Below, piece by piece: positions 28,213 to 37,860 of a stretch of 64,000 nt of DNA. Position numbers and translations under genes: made by a program. The number at the start of each line of letters is the position of its first letter. Within the stretch, counting starts at the first letter, position 1. This stretch comes from Bacteroidota bacterium. GTDB taxonomy: Bacteria > Bacteroidota > Bacteroidia > Chitinophagales > Chitinophagaceae. Under the pieces are notes generated by a model that saw only the letters and a list, made by a program, of their open reading frames with translations, was not told where the DNA came from and searched no databases. Location: positions 124,001 through 188,000 of the forward strand of contig JAFDXY010000018.1 in the NCBI GenBank assembly GCA_018267725.1, given 5' to 3'.

Positions 28213-30519
28213 ATGGCTACAACTACTAAAAAGGCAACACCCAAAAAAACCACATCTAAAACCGCTTCAAGAAAAGCTCCGGTGGTAGATGGTTCTTTGC
28301 CAACAAAAATTGATAACTCAAAGTTTGATATTTATAAAGGAGTTCAACAACATTTTGGTTTTAAAGATTTTAAAGGCAGACAAGAAGAAGCAATAAATAG
28401 TTTAATGAGTGGCAACGATACTTTTGTTATAATGCCAACAGGCGGCGGCAAAAGCCTTTGCTACCAATTACCTGCTATGATGATGGAAGGTTGTGCCATT
28501 ATAGTTTCTCCTTTAATTGCTTTAATGAAAAACCAAGTTGATTTAGTAAGAGGTTATAGCGAGCAAGATGATGTTGCACATTTTTTAAATTCTTCTTTAA
28601 ACAAAACACAAGTAAAAGAGGTAAAAGACGATTTACTTACAGGTAAAACAAAATTATTATATGTTGCTCCTGAAACTTTAACCAAAGAAGAAAACTTAGA
28701 ATTTTTTAGCGGATTAACTATTTCATTTTTTGCGGTAGATGAAGCACATTGTATTAGTGAGTGGGGGCATGATTTTAGGCCGGAATACAGAAGACTTAGA
28801 GAAATGATGATTGTTATTAATCCCGATATTCCTGTTGTTGCTTTAACAGCTACTGCAACACCCAAAGTGCAAAATGATATTATAAAAAATTTAGGGCTAC
28901 GCCAACCCAATATTTTTATTTCATCTTTTAATCGCTCTAATCTTTATTATGAAATTCAACCTAAATTAAAAAAAGAGCAAACCATAAAAAGTATTGTAAA
29001 ATATATTTCGCACAACAAAGGCAAAAGTGGAATTATTTATACATTAAACAGAAAAACCACCGAAGAGTTAGCAGAAGTTTTGGTAGCCAATAATATTAAA
29101 GCAGTTGCTTACCATGCAGGGCTCGATCAAAAATTAAGATCAGAAAGACAAGATAATTTTTTAAATGAAGATGTGCAGGTAATAGTTGCCACCATTGCAT
29201 TTGGAATGGGTATTGATAAACCTGATATAAGGTTTGTTATACACTACAATATTCCTAAATCAATAGAAAACTATTATCAAGAAACAGGGCGTGCCGGCCG
29301 AGATGGTTTAGAAGGAAATTGTATTTTATATTATTCATATAAAGATGTTCATAAACTTGAACATTTAATGCGAGATAAACCTTTAAGTGAGCGTGAAGTA
29401 GGTGCACAATTAATTGATGAAACAGTAGCTTTTGCAGAAAGCGGTGTTTGCCGTAGAAAAATATTAATGCATTATTTTGGAGAAGAATGGAATACACCTA
29501 ATTGTAAAAATTGCGATAACTGTAAACATCCTAAAGAAAAAATTGAAGCAAAAGATGATGCCATAAAAGCAATGAAAGTTATTAAGGCATTAGATGAACG
29601 TTTTCCGGCAGAATATGTTGTAAATGTTATTATAGGAAGATTAACGCCACAGGTTACCATGTTTAGGCACGAAAAATTAACCGAATTTGGTATAGGAAAA
29701 GATAACGAACAAAATCATTATTGGAATAGTTTGCTAAGGCAGTTAATGTTAGAAAATTTAATAAGAAAAGATATTGAAGAATATGGTTTATTAAAGTTTA
29801 CAGAAAAAGGAGAAAAATTCTTTAAAAAACCAACATCGTTTACAATTGTTGTTAATGAACAATATGAAAGTTCTGATGATGATGACGATGATGAAACCGA
29901 AACAGACAGCCAAACCGGTGCAGCAACAGATGAAAAATTATTTGAAATGCTGAAAGAACTTAGGCAAAAAGAAGCCAAGAAAAAAAGCCTGCCACCTTTT
30001 GTTATTTTCTTAGAAAATTCTTTGCAAGATATGGCTACAATGTATCCTACAAGTTTGCAAGAGTTAGAAAAATGCCAAGGTGTTAGTAAAGGCAAAGCAT
30101 TAAAATACGGAAGACCATTTGTAGATTTAATTACAAAATATGTTGAAGAAAATGAAATAGAAAAACCCGAAGACTTTGTAATGAAAAGCGTTGCCAATAA
30201 AAGCAGCAACAAAATTTATATTATTCAAAATGTAGATAAAAAAATTCCGTTAGAAACCATTGCTCGTAATAAAGGCTTACAGCTAAATGAATTGTTAGAA
30301 GAAATGGAAACCATTGCAGCAAGCGGAACCAAACTAAATTTAGATTATGCTATTGAAGAATGGTTAGATGAATACGACCAAGAAGAAATTATAGATTATT
30401 TTAAAGGTTGCGAAACCTCATCATTAGAAGTGGCACAAAAAGAATTGAGTGATAATAATTATACTTGGGAGCAATTAAAAATTATGCGGATTAAATTTTT
30501 AAGTGTTTACGGTAATTAA
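28213..30519 (+). CDS. recQ: ATP-dependent DNA helicase RecQ
   Basis: 3'-5' DNA helicase of 768 residues, longer than E. coli RecQ (about 610). Start taken at ATG 28213; an upstream in-frame TTG adds ten residues of no recognisable content. Residues 2-25 are a Lys/Thr-rich tail. Helicase motifs: [53 protein letters not shown]. The RQC zinc site is [19 protein letters not shown] followed by CDNC. An acidic linker ([14 protein letters not shown]) precedes an HRDC domain ([20 protein letters not shown]) and a further C-terminal winged-helix-like block. Ends with a strong terminator. Confidence 0.95.
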   Translation: MATTTKKATPKKTTSKTASRKAPVVDGSLPTKIDNSKFDIYKGVQQHFGFKDFKGRQEEAINSLMSGNDTFVIMPTGGGKSLCYQLPAMMMEGCAIIVSPLIALMKNQVDLVRGYSEQDDVAHFLNSSLNKTQVKEVKDDLLTGKTKLLYVAPETLTKEENLEFFSGLTISFFAVDEAHCISEWGHDFRPEYRRLREMMIVINPDIPVVALTATATPKVQNDIIKNLGLRQPNIFISSFNRSNLYYEIQPKLKKEQTIKSIVKYISHNKGKSGIIYTLNRKTTEELAEVLVANNIKAVAYHAGLDQKLRSERQDNFLNEDVQVIVATIAFGMGIDKPDIRFVIHYNIPKSIENYYQETGRAGRDGLEGNCILYYSYKDVHKLEHLMRDKPLSEREVGAQLIDETVAFAESGVCRRKILMHYFGEEWNTPNCKNCDNCKHPKEKIEAKDDAIKAMKVIKALDERFPAEYVVNVIIGRLTPQVTMFRHEKLTEFGIGKDNEQNHYWNSLLRQLMLENLIRKDIEEYGLLKFTEKGEKFFKKPTSFTIVVNEQYESSDDDDDDETETDSQTGAATDEKLFEMLKELRQKEAKKKSLPPFVIFLENSLQDMATMYPTSLQELEKCQGVSKGKALKYGRPFVDLITKYVEENEIEKPEDFVMKSVANKSSNKIYIIQNVDKKIPLETIARNKGLQLNELLEEMETIAASGTKLNLDYAIEEWLDEYDQEEIIDYFKGCETSSLEVAQKELSDNNYTWEQLKIMRIKFLSVYGN

Positions 30520-30543
30520 AAAAATAATAGCAAAGTTTTTTAC

Positions 30544-30572
30544 ACCGCTGCATTAATGCAGCGGTCTTTTTT
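30544..30572 (+). terminator. recQ terminator overlapping the end of the yitT-family gene
   Basis: A perfect 22-bp palindrome at 30544-30565 (stem core CCGCTGCA / TGCAGCGG, TTAA loop) followed by CTTTTTTT. The T run serves the + strand. The palindrome contains the stop codon and last three codons plus two bases of the convergent minus-strand gene. Confidence 0.75.
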
Positions 30573-31488
30573 TAACCATTCCGCCTTTAGTATCCTTAAT
30601 ACTACTCATTACCACAAAAGCATTAGGGTCAATTTTTTCTATTTCTACTTTTAGTTTACTTATTTCTAATCTTGTTATTACAATAAAAATAATATCGCTG
30701 TTGGTTACATGCCCATGTTTGCCATAACCACGTTTACCGCTATACACAGTAACACCTCTTCCCATTTTATTTACTATCATATCAATAATTTCTTCAAAGT
30801 GAGTTGATATAATGGTAATGCCAGTATATTCTTCAATTCCTTCAATAATAAAATCTAAAGTCTTAGAAGCAGACAAATAAGTTATCATAGCATACATTGC
30901 TGTTTCTATTGATAAAAAATATGCTGCCGCCGAAAAAATAAGTACATTAATAACTATAACAACATCACCAATAGTTCCGCCTATTTTTCTACTTAAATAA
31001 ATGGCTAAAACTTCGGTGCCATCTAATACAGCACCGCCTCTTACAGATAAACCTATGCCTGCACCTAAAAAAAATCCACCAAAAAGAGATACTAATAATT
31101 TATCATGTGTTATTTCAGGAAAAGGGAATGAAACCATACAAATTGCCAAGCCACAAATAGCACATGCAGTTTTTATGGCAAACTGTTTTCCAACAGTTGT
31201 GTATCCTAATATTACAAACGGAATATTTACCAATACCAATAAAAGAGGTAAATGCAATTTGGTAATTTCTGAAATTAATAACGATAATCCGGTTGCACCA
31301 CCATCAATAAAACTATTGGGTAATAAAAAAGATTCTAAACCAAAAGCAGCCGAGCCAATACCTAAACAAATAAGCAAAATATCTTTTATCCATGTTCTAA
31401 TGGTAATTCTTAGCTTTCTTATTTTTTTTGCTTTTCCGTAAGCAGAAAGCTCAACATGTTTTTGTATTGCCTGTTTTATATAAGCCAT
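30553..31488 (-). CDS. YitT family membrane protein (DUF2179)
   Basis: Protein of 311 residues with about five hydrophobic segments between residues 30 and 200 (e.g. ILLICLGIGSAAFGLESFLL, LLLVLVNIPFVILGY, LLVSLFGGFFLGAGIGLSV) and a soluble C-terminal DUF2179 domain (TGITIISTHFEEIIDMIVNK, VTRLEISKLKVEIEKIDPNAFV). The family is widespread but lacks a firm function; transport has been suggested. The motif FIDGGATGLSLL near the start is typical. Its last codons and stop lie within the palindrome that terminates recQ. Confidence 0.88.
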   Translation of the reverse strand: MAYIKQAIQKHVELSAYGKAKKIRKLRITIRTWIKDILLICLGIGSAAFGLESFLLPNSFIDGGATGLSLLISEITKLHLPLLLVLVNIPFVILGYTTVGKQFAIKTACAICGLAICMVSFPFPEITHDKLLVSLFGGFFLGAGIGLSVRGGAVLDGTEVLAIYLSRKIGGTIGDVVIVINVLIFSAAAYFLSIETAMYAMITYLSASKTLDFIIEGIEEYTGITIISTHFEEIIDMIVNKMGRGVTVYSGKRGYGKHGHVTNSDIIFIVITRLEISKLKVEIEKIDPNAFVVMSSIKDTKGGMVKKRPLH

Positions 31489-31494
31489 ATTGCG

Positions 31495-31528
31495 GAAAGA
31501 TACAGTAATATGATTTTATTTTATTCAA
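31495..31528 (-). promoter_or_regulatory. Candidate promoter for YitT gene
   Basis: Toward the gene: TTG (31526-31528 complement), 23-bp spacer, TATCTTTC (31495-31502 complement; one mismatch). It ends 6 bp before the ATG. Confidence 0.35.
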
Positions 31529-31563
31529 CCGAAAAACATAGCTTCGCAGCCAAATAAAAAAGT

Positions 31564-32484
31564 ATGAGTTTAATTGTTGTAGGATCAATGGCTTTTGATG
31601 CAATTGAAACCCCTTTTGGTAAAAGCGATAAAATTGTTGGCGGTGCCGCAACTTATATAGCATGGTGTGCAAGTAATTTTACCGATGTAAAACAAATTTC
31701 TGTTGTTGGAGGAGATTTTCCGCAAGAAGAATTAAATGCATTGGCTGCACGCAACGTTAGCTTAGAAGGTGTGCAAATTAAAAAAGATGAAAAATCTTTT
31801 TTTTGGAGTGGCCGTTACCACAACGATATGAACAGCCGCGATACATTAGTTACCGAACTAAATGTGTTGGGTACTTTTGAACCTGTTGTGCCCGAAAGCT
31901 ATCAAGGAAGTGAATTTTTAATGTTAGGAAACTTAGCTCCTTCTGTGCAGTTAAGCGTTATAAAACAATTAAAACAACGCCCTAAATTTATTGCAATGGA
32001 TACCATGAATTTTTGGATGGATATTGCAATGGACGATTTAAAAGCCGTATTAAAAGAAGTAGATATTTTATTAGTGAACGATGCTGAAGCAAGGCAATTA
32101 AGCGGAGAATACTCTTTAGTAAAAGCTGCCCATGTAATTAGAAACATGGGACCCAAATATTTAATTATTAAAAAAGGCGAACACGGAGCTTTATTGTTTC
32201 AAGATAACAATGTGTTTTTTGCACCGGCTTTACCTTTAGAAGAAGTGTTTGACCCCACTGGAGCCGGCGATACTTTTGCTGCAGGCTTTATTGCACATAT
32301 TGCAAAAACTAAAGATGTAAGTTTTGATAATATGAAAACAGCTATTATTGTGGGCAGTGCAATGGCAAGTTATTGTGTAGAAAAATTTGGAACACAACGC
32401 TTACGCGAAATAAACAAAACAGACATTGAAGCAAGGTTAAAAGAGTTTGTGCAACTAAGTAGTTTTGATATTAGCTTAGTGTAA
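31564..32484 (+). CDS. PfkB-family carbohydrate/nucleoside kinase
   Basis: Sugar or nucleoside kinase of 306 residues. VVGSMAFDAIETPFG opens it, KIVGGAATYIAWCASN is the substrate motif, LLVNDAEARQLSGE is the central motif, and FDPTGAGDTFAAGFIAHIA holds the anion hole and catalytic Asp. It differs from the psuK-like gene at 24.8 kb. The FDAIETP opening resembles adenosine-kinase-like members, but substrate is unproven. It is convergent with murA, with only 6 bp between stops. A TAGCTTCG box (31539-31546) may be its -7 element. Confidence 0.88.
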   Translation: MSLIVVGSMAFDAIETPFGKSDKIVGGAATYIAWCASNFTDVKQISVVGGDFPQEELNALAARNVSLEGVQIKKDEKSFFWSGRYHNDMNSRDTLVTELNVLGTFEPVVPESYQGSEFLMLGNLAPSVQLSVIKQLKQRPKFIAMDTMNFWMDIAMDDLKAVLKEVDILLVNDAEARQLSGEYSLVKAAHVIRNMGPKYLIIKKGEHGALLFQDNNVFFAPALPLEEVFDPTGAGDTFAAGFIAHIAKTKDVSFDNMKTAIIVGSAMASYCVEKFGTQRLREINKTDIEARLKEFVQLSSFDISLV

Positions 32485-32490
32485 TAAAAC

Positions 32491-33798
32491 TTAATTAATT
32501 CTTTTAATAGCTGCACCTAAGTTTCTTAAACGTTCATCAATGTATTGATAGCCTCTGTCTATTTGTTCAATGTTTTGAATAATACTTTTCCCTTCGGCAC
32601 TTAGGGCTGCAATTAATAAAGCTTGCCCTGCTCTAATATCGGGGCTGCTCATGGTAATACCTCGTAAATTATTTTTTCTTCCTAAGCCTATAACTGTTGC
32701 ACGGTGCGGATCGCACAAAATAATTTGTGCACCCATATCAATTAATTTATCTACAAAAAACAATCTACTTTCAAACATTTTTTGGTGTATTAATACACTG
32801 CCTTTTGCTTGTGTGGCTACTACTAAAACAATGCTTAATAAATCTGGTGTAAAACCGGGCCATGGGTTATCGTAAATAGTAAGTACACTCCCATCTAAAA
32901 AATTTTGTATTTCATAAATATCTTGTTCAGGAATAATAATATCATCATTTTTTATTTGTAATTGAATGCCTAATTGTTGAAATTTTTCAGGAATAATTCC
33001 TAAATGCTCAACACCTGCATTCTTAATAGTAATTTGACTTTGCGTCATTGCAGCTAAACCAATAAAACTGCCTACTTCAATCATATCGGGCAACATAGTG
33101 TGTATGGTACCCGATAATTTTTCTACACCTTCAATAATTAATAAATTACTTCCAACGCCTTTAATATTTGCACCCATGCTGTTAAGCATTTTGCATAGTT
33201 GTTGTATGTAAGGCTCGCAAGCTGCATTATAAATTGTTGTAATACCTTCTGCTAAAACTGCCGCCATTGTTATGTTTGCCGTTCCGGTTACAGAAGGTTC
33301 ATCTAACAACATATAAGTGCCTTTTAATTGCGGAGAAAATAATTTTGAACAATTATTTTCTGCATCGTATTCAAAAGCAGCTCCTAATTTTTGAAACCCA
33401 ATAATATGTGTATCTAATCTTCTTCTTCCAATTTTATCTCCACCGGGTTTGGGTATGTATGCTTTTTTAAAACGTGCTAACATAGGCCCGGCAAGCATTA
33501 CAGAGCCTCTTAATCTTCCTCCTTTTTTTCTAAAGGCACTGCTTGCTAAATAATCGGCATCAATATTATTAGCGGTAAATGTGCAAGAGTGTTTGTTTTG
33601 CCTTTCAACTTTTACACCAATTTCTTGCAATAATTCTATTAATAAGTTTACATCTAAAATATCGGGAATGTTATGTATGGTAACTGCTTCATCGGTTAAC
33701 AATACGGCAGATAAAATTTGTAAGGCTTCGTTTTTTGCACCTTGTGGTGTAATTTCTCCGTGTAATTTTTGTTTACCTATTACTTCAAATGAACTCAT
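32491..33798 (-). CDS. murA: UDP-GlcNAc 1-carboxyvinyltransferase MurA with Asp at the catalytic Cys position
   Basis: First committed enzyme of peptidoglycan synthesis, transferring enolpyruvate from PEP to UDP-GlcNAc. Protein of 435 residues. Lys22-Asn23 in QGAKNEALQIL, catalytic Asp in PWPGFTPDLLSI, and the late Arg in IRAGQALLIAAL are present. The mobile loop reads PKPGGDKIGRRRLDTH: Asp121 replaces the Cys115 of E. coli (GGCTIGARPVDLH). MurA enzymes with Asp here (known in Mycobacterium and Chlamydia) are not inactivated by fosfomycin. Downstream of the DUF4290 gene on the same strand, after its terminator. Confidence 0.95.
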   Translation of the reverse strand: MSSFEVIGKQKLHGEITPQGAKNEALQILSAVLLTDEAVTIHNIPDILDVNLLIELLQEIGVKVERQNKHSCTFTANNIDADYLASSAFRKKGGRLRGSVMLAGPMLARFKKAYIPKPGGDKIGRRRLDTHIIGFQKLGAAFEYDAENNCSKLFSPQLKGTYMLLDEPSVTGTANITMAAVLAEGITTIYNAACEPYIQQLCKMLNSMGANIKGVGSNLLIIEGVEKLSGTIHTMLPDMIEVGSFIGLAAMTQSQITIKNAGVEHLGIIPEKFQQLGIQLQIKNDDIIIPEQDIYEIQNFLDGSVLTIYDNPWPGFTPDLLSIVLVVATQAKGSVLIHQKMFESRLFFVDKLIDMGAQIILCDPHRATVIGLGRKNNLRGITMSSPDIRAGQALLIAALSAEGKSIIQNIEQIDRGYQYIDERLRNLGAAIKRIN

Positions 33799-33834
33799 AA
33801 ATAAAATTTAATAGTTTGTGCTTGTACGAAAATA

Positions 33835-33861
33835 AAAAGAGCTGCATTTAGCAACTCTTTT
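33835..33861 (-). terminator. Terminator after DUF4290 gene
   Basis: Stem AAAGAG-TGC / GCA-CTCTTT with one mismatch and an ATTTA loop; T-rich tract follows on the minus strand. It separates the DUF4290 gene from murA. Confidence 0.6.
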
Positions 33862-33887
33862 ATTTATTCACTATCAACAATTATATT

Positions 33888-34649
33888 TTAATATCGCTTT
33901 TTAAAGTTGCGATTGTTATTGTTGTTGTTGCGATTGTTGTTTCTATTGTCTCTGCCTCCTCCGCTGTTATTATTTCTGTTATCTCTGCCGCCTGCATTCA
34001 TTCTATTATCTCTTCCTCCACCGTTATTATTACGGCGGTTATCTCTTCCGCCAAAGTTTTGTTGGCGGCGGTTGTTATTTCTTCCATAATCATCTCTTTC
34101 AAAATTTTGATTGCGATGTTTTATGAAAGGTGTGTTGCTAAATTCTAATTCTCCGCCGGTAATATTATCTAACTCACTTCTAATTGCATCATCATGCACT
34201 AATTCTTTGTGCCAGTTGCTGTATGATAGTTTCATGTAATAAGCAATAGCGTGTGCAAAGCCTGCTTTTTTTTCTGCATCTTCTTCTTTTAAAGCTTTAT
34301 CTATAACGAGTTCTAAATTTTTTCCGAGATGCGAGTAGCGGGGTTTTCGTTTAGGATAAGGCAATGCATCTGGTTTTGCTTTGTAGGTTTCTTTTTGCGG
34401 AATTGGATAGGGGCTATCTACATCTAACTTAAAATCACTTATAAAAAATAAATGATCCCAAAGCATGTGTCTAAAATCTTCTACATTACGCAAATGCGGA
34501 TTTAAAAAACCCATTAATTCAATAACTGCTTTTGCTTGCTCGTTACGTTTTGTACGGTCTTCAATAGTTAAAACATAATCTACCATACCTTGAATATGGC
34601 GGCCATATTCTCTCATGCTTAAATAACTTCTTGTTGTATTATATTCCAT
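33888..34649 (-). CDS. DUF4290 protein with Arg/Gly/Asn-rich repeat tail
   Basis: Protein of 253 residues. Residues 1-170 form a conserved helical domain (MREYGRHIQGMVDYVLTIED, NVEDFRHMLWDHLFFISDF) that I associate with Bacteroidota DUF4290, of unknown function. Residues 175-253 are low complexity, with GGRDNR repeated four times (starting at residues 200, 211, 220 and 231) and a final Asn/Arg-rich run ending FKKRY. Such RGG-like tails commonly bind RNA or promote condensation, which suggests an RNA-associated role by inference. Cytoplasmic, no signal peptide. Confidence 0.82.
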   Translation of the reverse strand: MEYNTTRSYLSMREYGRHIQGMVDYVLTIEDRTKRNEQAKAVIELMGFLNPHLRNVEDFRHMLWDHLFFISDFKLDVDSPYPIPQKETYKAKPDALPYPKRKPRYSHLGKNLELVIDKALKEEDAEKKAGFAHAIAYYMKLSYSNWHKELVHDDAIRSELDNITGGELEFSNTPFIKHRNQNFERDDYGRNNNRRQQNFGGRDNRRNNNGGGRDNRMNAGGRDNRNNNSGGGRDNRNNNRNNNNNNRNFKKRY

Positions 34650-34671
34650 TTACAAATTATTCTGTAAGCAA

Positions 34672-34679
34672 CAAATGTA
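34672..34679 (-). promoter_or_regulatory. -7 box for DUF4290 gene
   Basis: CAAATGTA on the + strand (TACATTTG toward the gene), 22 bp before the ATG; no TTG at standard spacing. Confidence 0.4.
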
Positions 34680-34749
34680 GGTTTTTTAAATTTATTGCTG
34701 TATGTTGTGTAAAAGGGAACAGTATTAATTTTTGTTTGATTAATAAAAT

Positions 34750-37700
34750 ATGATGAGGACATTTTTTGTTATTGCAATATTTTTTTGTTACAAATTTTCA
34801 ATTTCTCAAACTCCAACATTTTTACGTTTTGAGCATATTACTACAAATAATGGATTAAGTAATAATAGAATAATTTCTATACATCAGGATGCTAATGGTT
34901 TTATGTGGTTTGGCTCGGAAGATGGGTTAAACCGATATGATGGTAATAATTTTAAAACGTATAGGCATAAAGAATCTGATAGTTTTTCTTTACCTGGAAA
35001 TAATATTATAGCAATTAACGAAGACCGTAATAACCCAAACAAACTATGGATTTCTTGCCATTGTATGGGGCTTTCAAATTTTAATTTGAATAATGGGAGA
35101 AGTAAAAATTTTATAGAAAATATTCAAGACTCTACTCAACTTAAATCTAACTGCGAAATTGGTATTTTGTATGATGATGAAGGAAACACTTGGGTAAAAA
35201 ACAGAAAGCACCTTTCTTTCTTTAATAAAAAAAATAATACGTTTAAAACAGTTTATACAGATGATTCTTCAATTATTTACTCGTTTACCATTCAAAAAAA
35301 TATTATTTGGATGGGGCTGGTTAATTCTGTAAAAACATATAATATTAAAACGGGAGAAATAATTAAATACAACTTATCTAAAACTAATAATAATTATGCA
35401 TTATACACTCCAAAGTTTATAACAAACACCGGAGAAATTATATGTGGCTCTTGGGAAATGGGTATGTGTATATTTAATCCTGTTACTCAATTAAAAAAAT
35501 ATTTTTTTGCAAATGCTATTATTAGCGATGTTAAAGAAGTAAATTTATATAATAAAAAACAACTATGGGTTGCCACTAATCAAGGCTTATTTGTTGCAGA
35601 TATAAATAATGGTTATGCATCTTTAAACGAAAAATCTTTTACATGTTTTCGGCCTAATACTGCCAATCCGTACTCAATTTCTTCTACAAGCATTTCTACT
35701 ATATACCAAAGTAATGATGGTATTATTTGGCTTGGAACAGAAGATAATGGTATAAATAAATTAGCCCCCAATTATCTTAAATTTCAACAAAAGCAAATGA
35801 GTTCAAAAAATAATTTATGGAACACGTTTGCAAATGAAACTCCAATTGATGTATTGATTGAACAAGAAAATGGGAAAAAAATTTATTGGTTTAATTATTG
35901 GTACGGCGGTGGTTTAATGAAAGTAAACGAAGACTTTGAAGTATTGGATAGAATTAATTTTGAACATGAAAATATTAAATACAAAAAAGAAAATCGCAGC
36001 TTAATTGTTTCAAAAGTTTTTCGTTACGGAAAAGATACGCTTTGCATTGCAACATGGAGTGGGCTTTGGCTTTACAACGATAAACAAAAAAAACTATTGC
36101 GTTGTTATAAATTAAATGATAATGACACAAGCCAACCCAAACAATCTAAAATTACTTATGCAGTAAAAACTACTCCACAAGAAGTTTGGGTAAGTACTTT
36201 CAATCAACAAATACATAAGCTAAATATTATTACAGGCAAATGGCATCATTATAAAGAAGGAGATGCCCCCAATAACCCTAAATATGCGGGATCTTCTTTT
36301 ATGTTGTTAGATAATAAAAAAAGATTGTGGTTTTCTCGGTTTTATTATTACGATTTTAAAACAAAACAATTTGTGCATCATAATCAAGTTAGCGAAGCAA
36401 CAAGTATGTTGCAAGATAATAAAGGCACTATTTGGGCTGCGAGCGATTTGGGTTTAATGCGGTATAACGAAAACAGCAAATCGTTTGTTTGCTATACTGT
36501 AGAAAACGGGTTAAGAAGTAATTTAATATATAAAATAGTTGAAGATGATAGTGGTTGTATATGGGGCACATCTTCACTTGGTCTTGTTTGTTTTAATACT
36601 AACACTAATGTTATTAAAACTTTTACTACAACAGATGGCTTGCCACGCAACAATACCGGAGATTTTTTGTGTAAACTATCCAACGGAAATTTAATGTTTC
36701 AATACACAACAAACACTTTTATAGAAAAACACCCTTTTTATACTTTTAACCCGAAAGAACTTTTAATTGCTAATCAACAATTGCCATTTCATTTTACAAG
36801 TGTTCGTATAATGAATAATGAAAAATTATTTGAACATTCATTAGATAGTCTTCAGCAACTTGATATTAATTACAAAGAAAATTTTTTCACCATACATTTT
36901 AAAGCATTAGAATTTGTTAATAATTTAAATATTCAATACAGATATAAATTAAATAATAATGTATGGACTGAATTAGGCAATCAAGATAATATTACGTTTA
37001 CCAACCTTCGCGGAGGAAATTATTTATTGCAAGTACAAGCAACAGATATTACAGGCAATTGGCTAAACAAAACATTGCAAATGCAATTGGTAGTGTACCC
37101 TCCTTTTTGGCAAACACGTTGGTTTAATATTATTATAGCATTATTGTTAGCGTTAATTATAGTGTATTTGGTAAGAAAAAGAATTACTACACTAAAAGCA
37201 AAAGCATTAACACACCAGCGTTTAGCAGAGTTAGAAATGAAAGCGTTAAAGGCACAAATGAACCCGCATTTTGTATTTAATTGTTTAAGCAGCATTCAAG
37301 AAAGTATAATGAACAATAAAGCAGAAGCAGCAACTAAATACTTAGGAAAATTTTCTAAACTAATAAGAATGGTGTTAATGCAAAGCGAAACCAAAACCAC
37401 AACTTTACAAGACGAATTAAATTATTTAAATTTATATTTAGAATTAGAATCATTTAGGTTTGAAGATTTTGTTTATACCATTAATACAAATGCACTAACC
37501 GATATTGCTTTTATTAAAATACCACCAATGCTTATACAGCCATACATTGAAAACGCAGTTAAGCATGGGTTAAGTCATAAACAAAACGGAAAAAAATTAG
37601 TGATATGTTTTGAAGAAGATACTCCCGATACATTAAAAGTAATTATTGAAGATAATGGTGTAGGCAGAAAACAATCGGCACAAATAAATAAAAATAGAAA

Positions 37701-37860
37701 CGAAGGCCATGTATCAATGGGTATAAAAATTACAGAAGAACGTTTGCAATTATTAAAAGAAAGAAGTGCTAAAATAGATATTGAAGATTTATTTAACGAA
37801 AAAGGAAATGCAACAGGAACAAGAGTAATATTACATATACCAATTATAAATAATTTATGA
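34750..37860 (+). CDS. Propeller-type sensor histidine kinase (LytS-like output)
   Basis: Protein of 1036 residues. Signal peptide about residues 1-20 (ending FSISQ). A long periplasmic sensor of two-component-propeller repeats follows (FEHITTNNGLSNNRIISIHQ, GFMWFGSEDGLNRYDG, GIIWLGTEDNGINKL, GTIWAASDLGLMRYNE), then a Y_Y_Y Ig-like domain near 720-785, one transmembrane segment (IIIALLLALIIVYLV, near 797-812) and a LytS-type kinase: LKAQMNPHFVFNCLSSIQES holds the phospho-His, and IENAVKHGLSHK is the N box. Unlike Bacteroides hybrid kinases it has no receiver or AraC domain; its partner is the next gene, overlapping by 4 bp. Such sensors often detect glycans, but the ligand is unknown. Confidence 0.93.
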   Translation: MMRTFFVIAIFFCYKFSISQTPTFLRFEHITTNNGLSNNRIISIHQDANGFMWFGSEDGLNRYDGNNFKTYRHKESDSFSLPGNNIIAINEDRNNPNKLWISCHCMGLSNFNLNNGRSKNFIENIQDSTQLKSNCEIGILYDDEGNTWVKNRKHLSFFNKKNNTFKTVYTDDSSIIYSFTIQKNIIWMGLVNSVKTYNIKTGEIIKYNLSKTNNNYALYTPKFITNTGEIICGSWEMGMCIFNPVTQLKKYFFANAIISDVKEVNLYNKKQLWVATNQGLFVADINNGYASLNEKSFTCFRPNTANPYSISSTSISTIYQSNDGIIWLGTEDNGINKLAPNYLKFQQKQMSSKNNLWNTFANETPIDVLIEQENGKKIYWFNYWYGGGLMKVNEDFEVLDRINFEHENIKYKKENRSLIVSKVFRYGKDTLCIATWSGLWLYNDKQKKLLRCYKLNDNDTSQPKQSKITYAVKTTPQEVWVSTFNQQIHKLNIITGKWHHYKEGDAPNNPKYAGSSFMLLDNKKRLWFSRFYYYDFKTKQFVHHNQVSEATSMLQDNKGTIWAASDLGLMRYNENSKSFVCYTVENGLRSNLIYKIVEDDSGCIWGTSSLGLVCFNTNTNVIKTFTTTDGLPRNNTGDFLCKLSNGNLMFQYTTNTFIEKHPFYTFNPKELLIANQQLPFHFTSVRIMNNEKLFEHSLDSLQQLDINYKENFFTIHFKALEFVNNLNIQYRYKLNNNVWTELGNQDNITFTNLRGGNYLLQVQATDITGNWLNKTLQMQLVVYPPFWQTRWFNIIIALLLALIIVYLVRKRITTLKAKALTHQRLAELEMKALKAQMNPHFVFNCLSSIQESIMNNKAEAATKYLGKFSKLIRMVLMQSETKTTTLQDELNYLNLYLELESFRFEDFVYTINTNALTDIAFIKIPPMLIQPYIENAVKHGLSHKQNGKKLVICFEEDTPDTLKVIIEDNGVGRKQSAQINKNRNEGHVSMGIKITEERLQLLKERSAKIDIEDLFNEKGNATGTRVILHIPIINNL

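Noticed and set aside
29718..30212. A 164-codon open frame opposite recQ
   Set aside because: Shadow frame in A-rich coding DNA: Ser/Phe-rich translation with no recognisable domain; recQ is certain.
31001..31441. A 146-codon frame opposite the YitT gene
   Set aside because: Pro/Lys-rich translation as expected from the reverse of membrane-protein codons.
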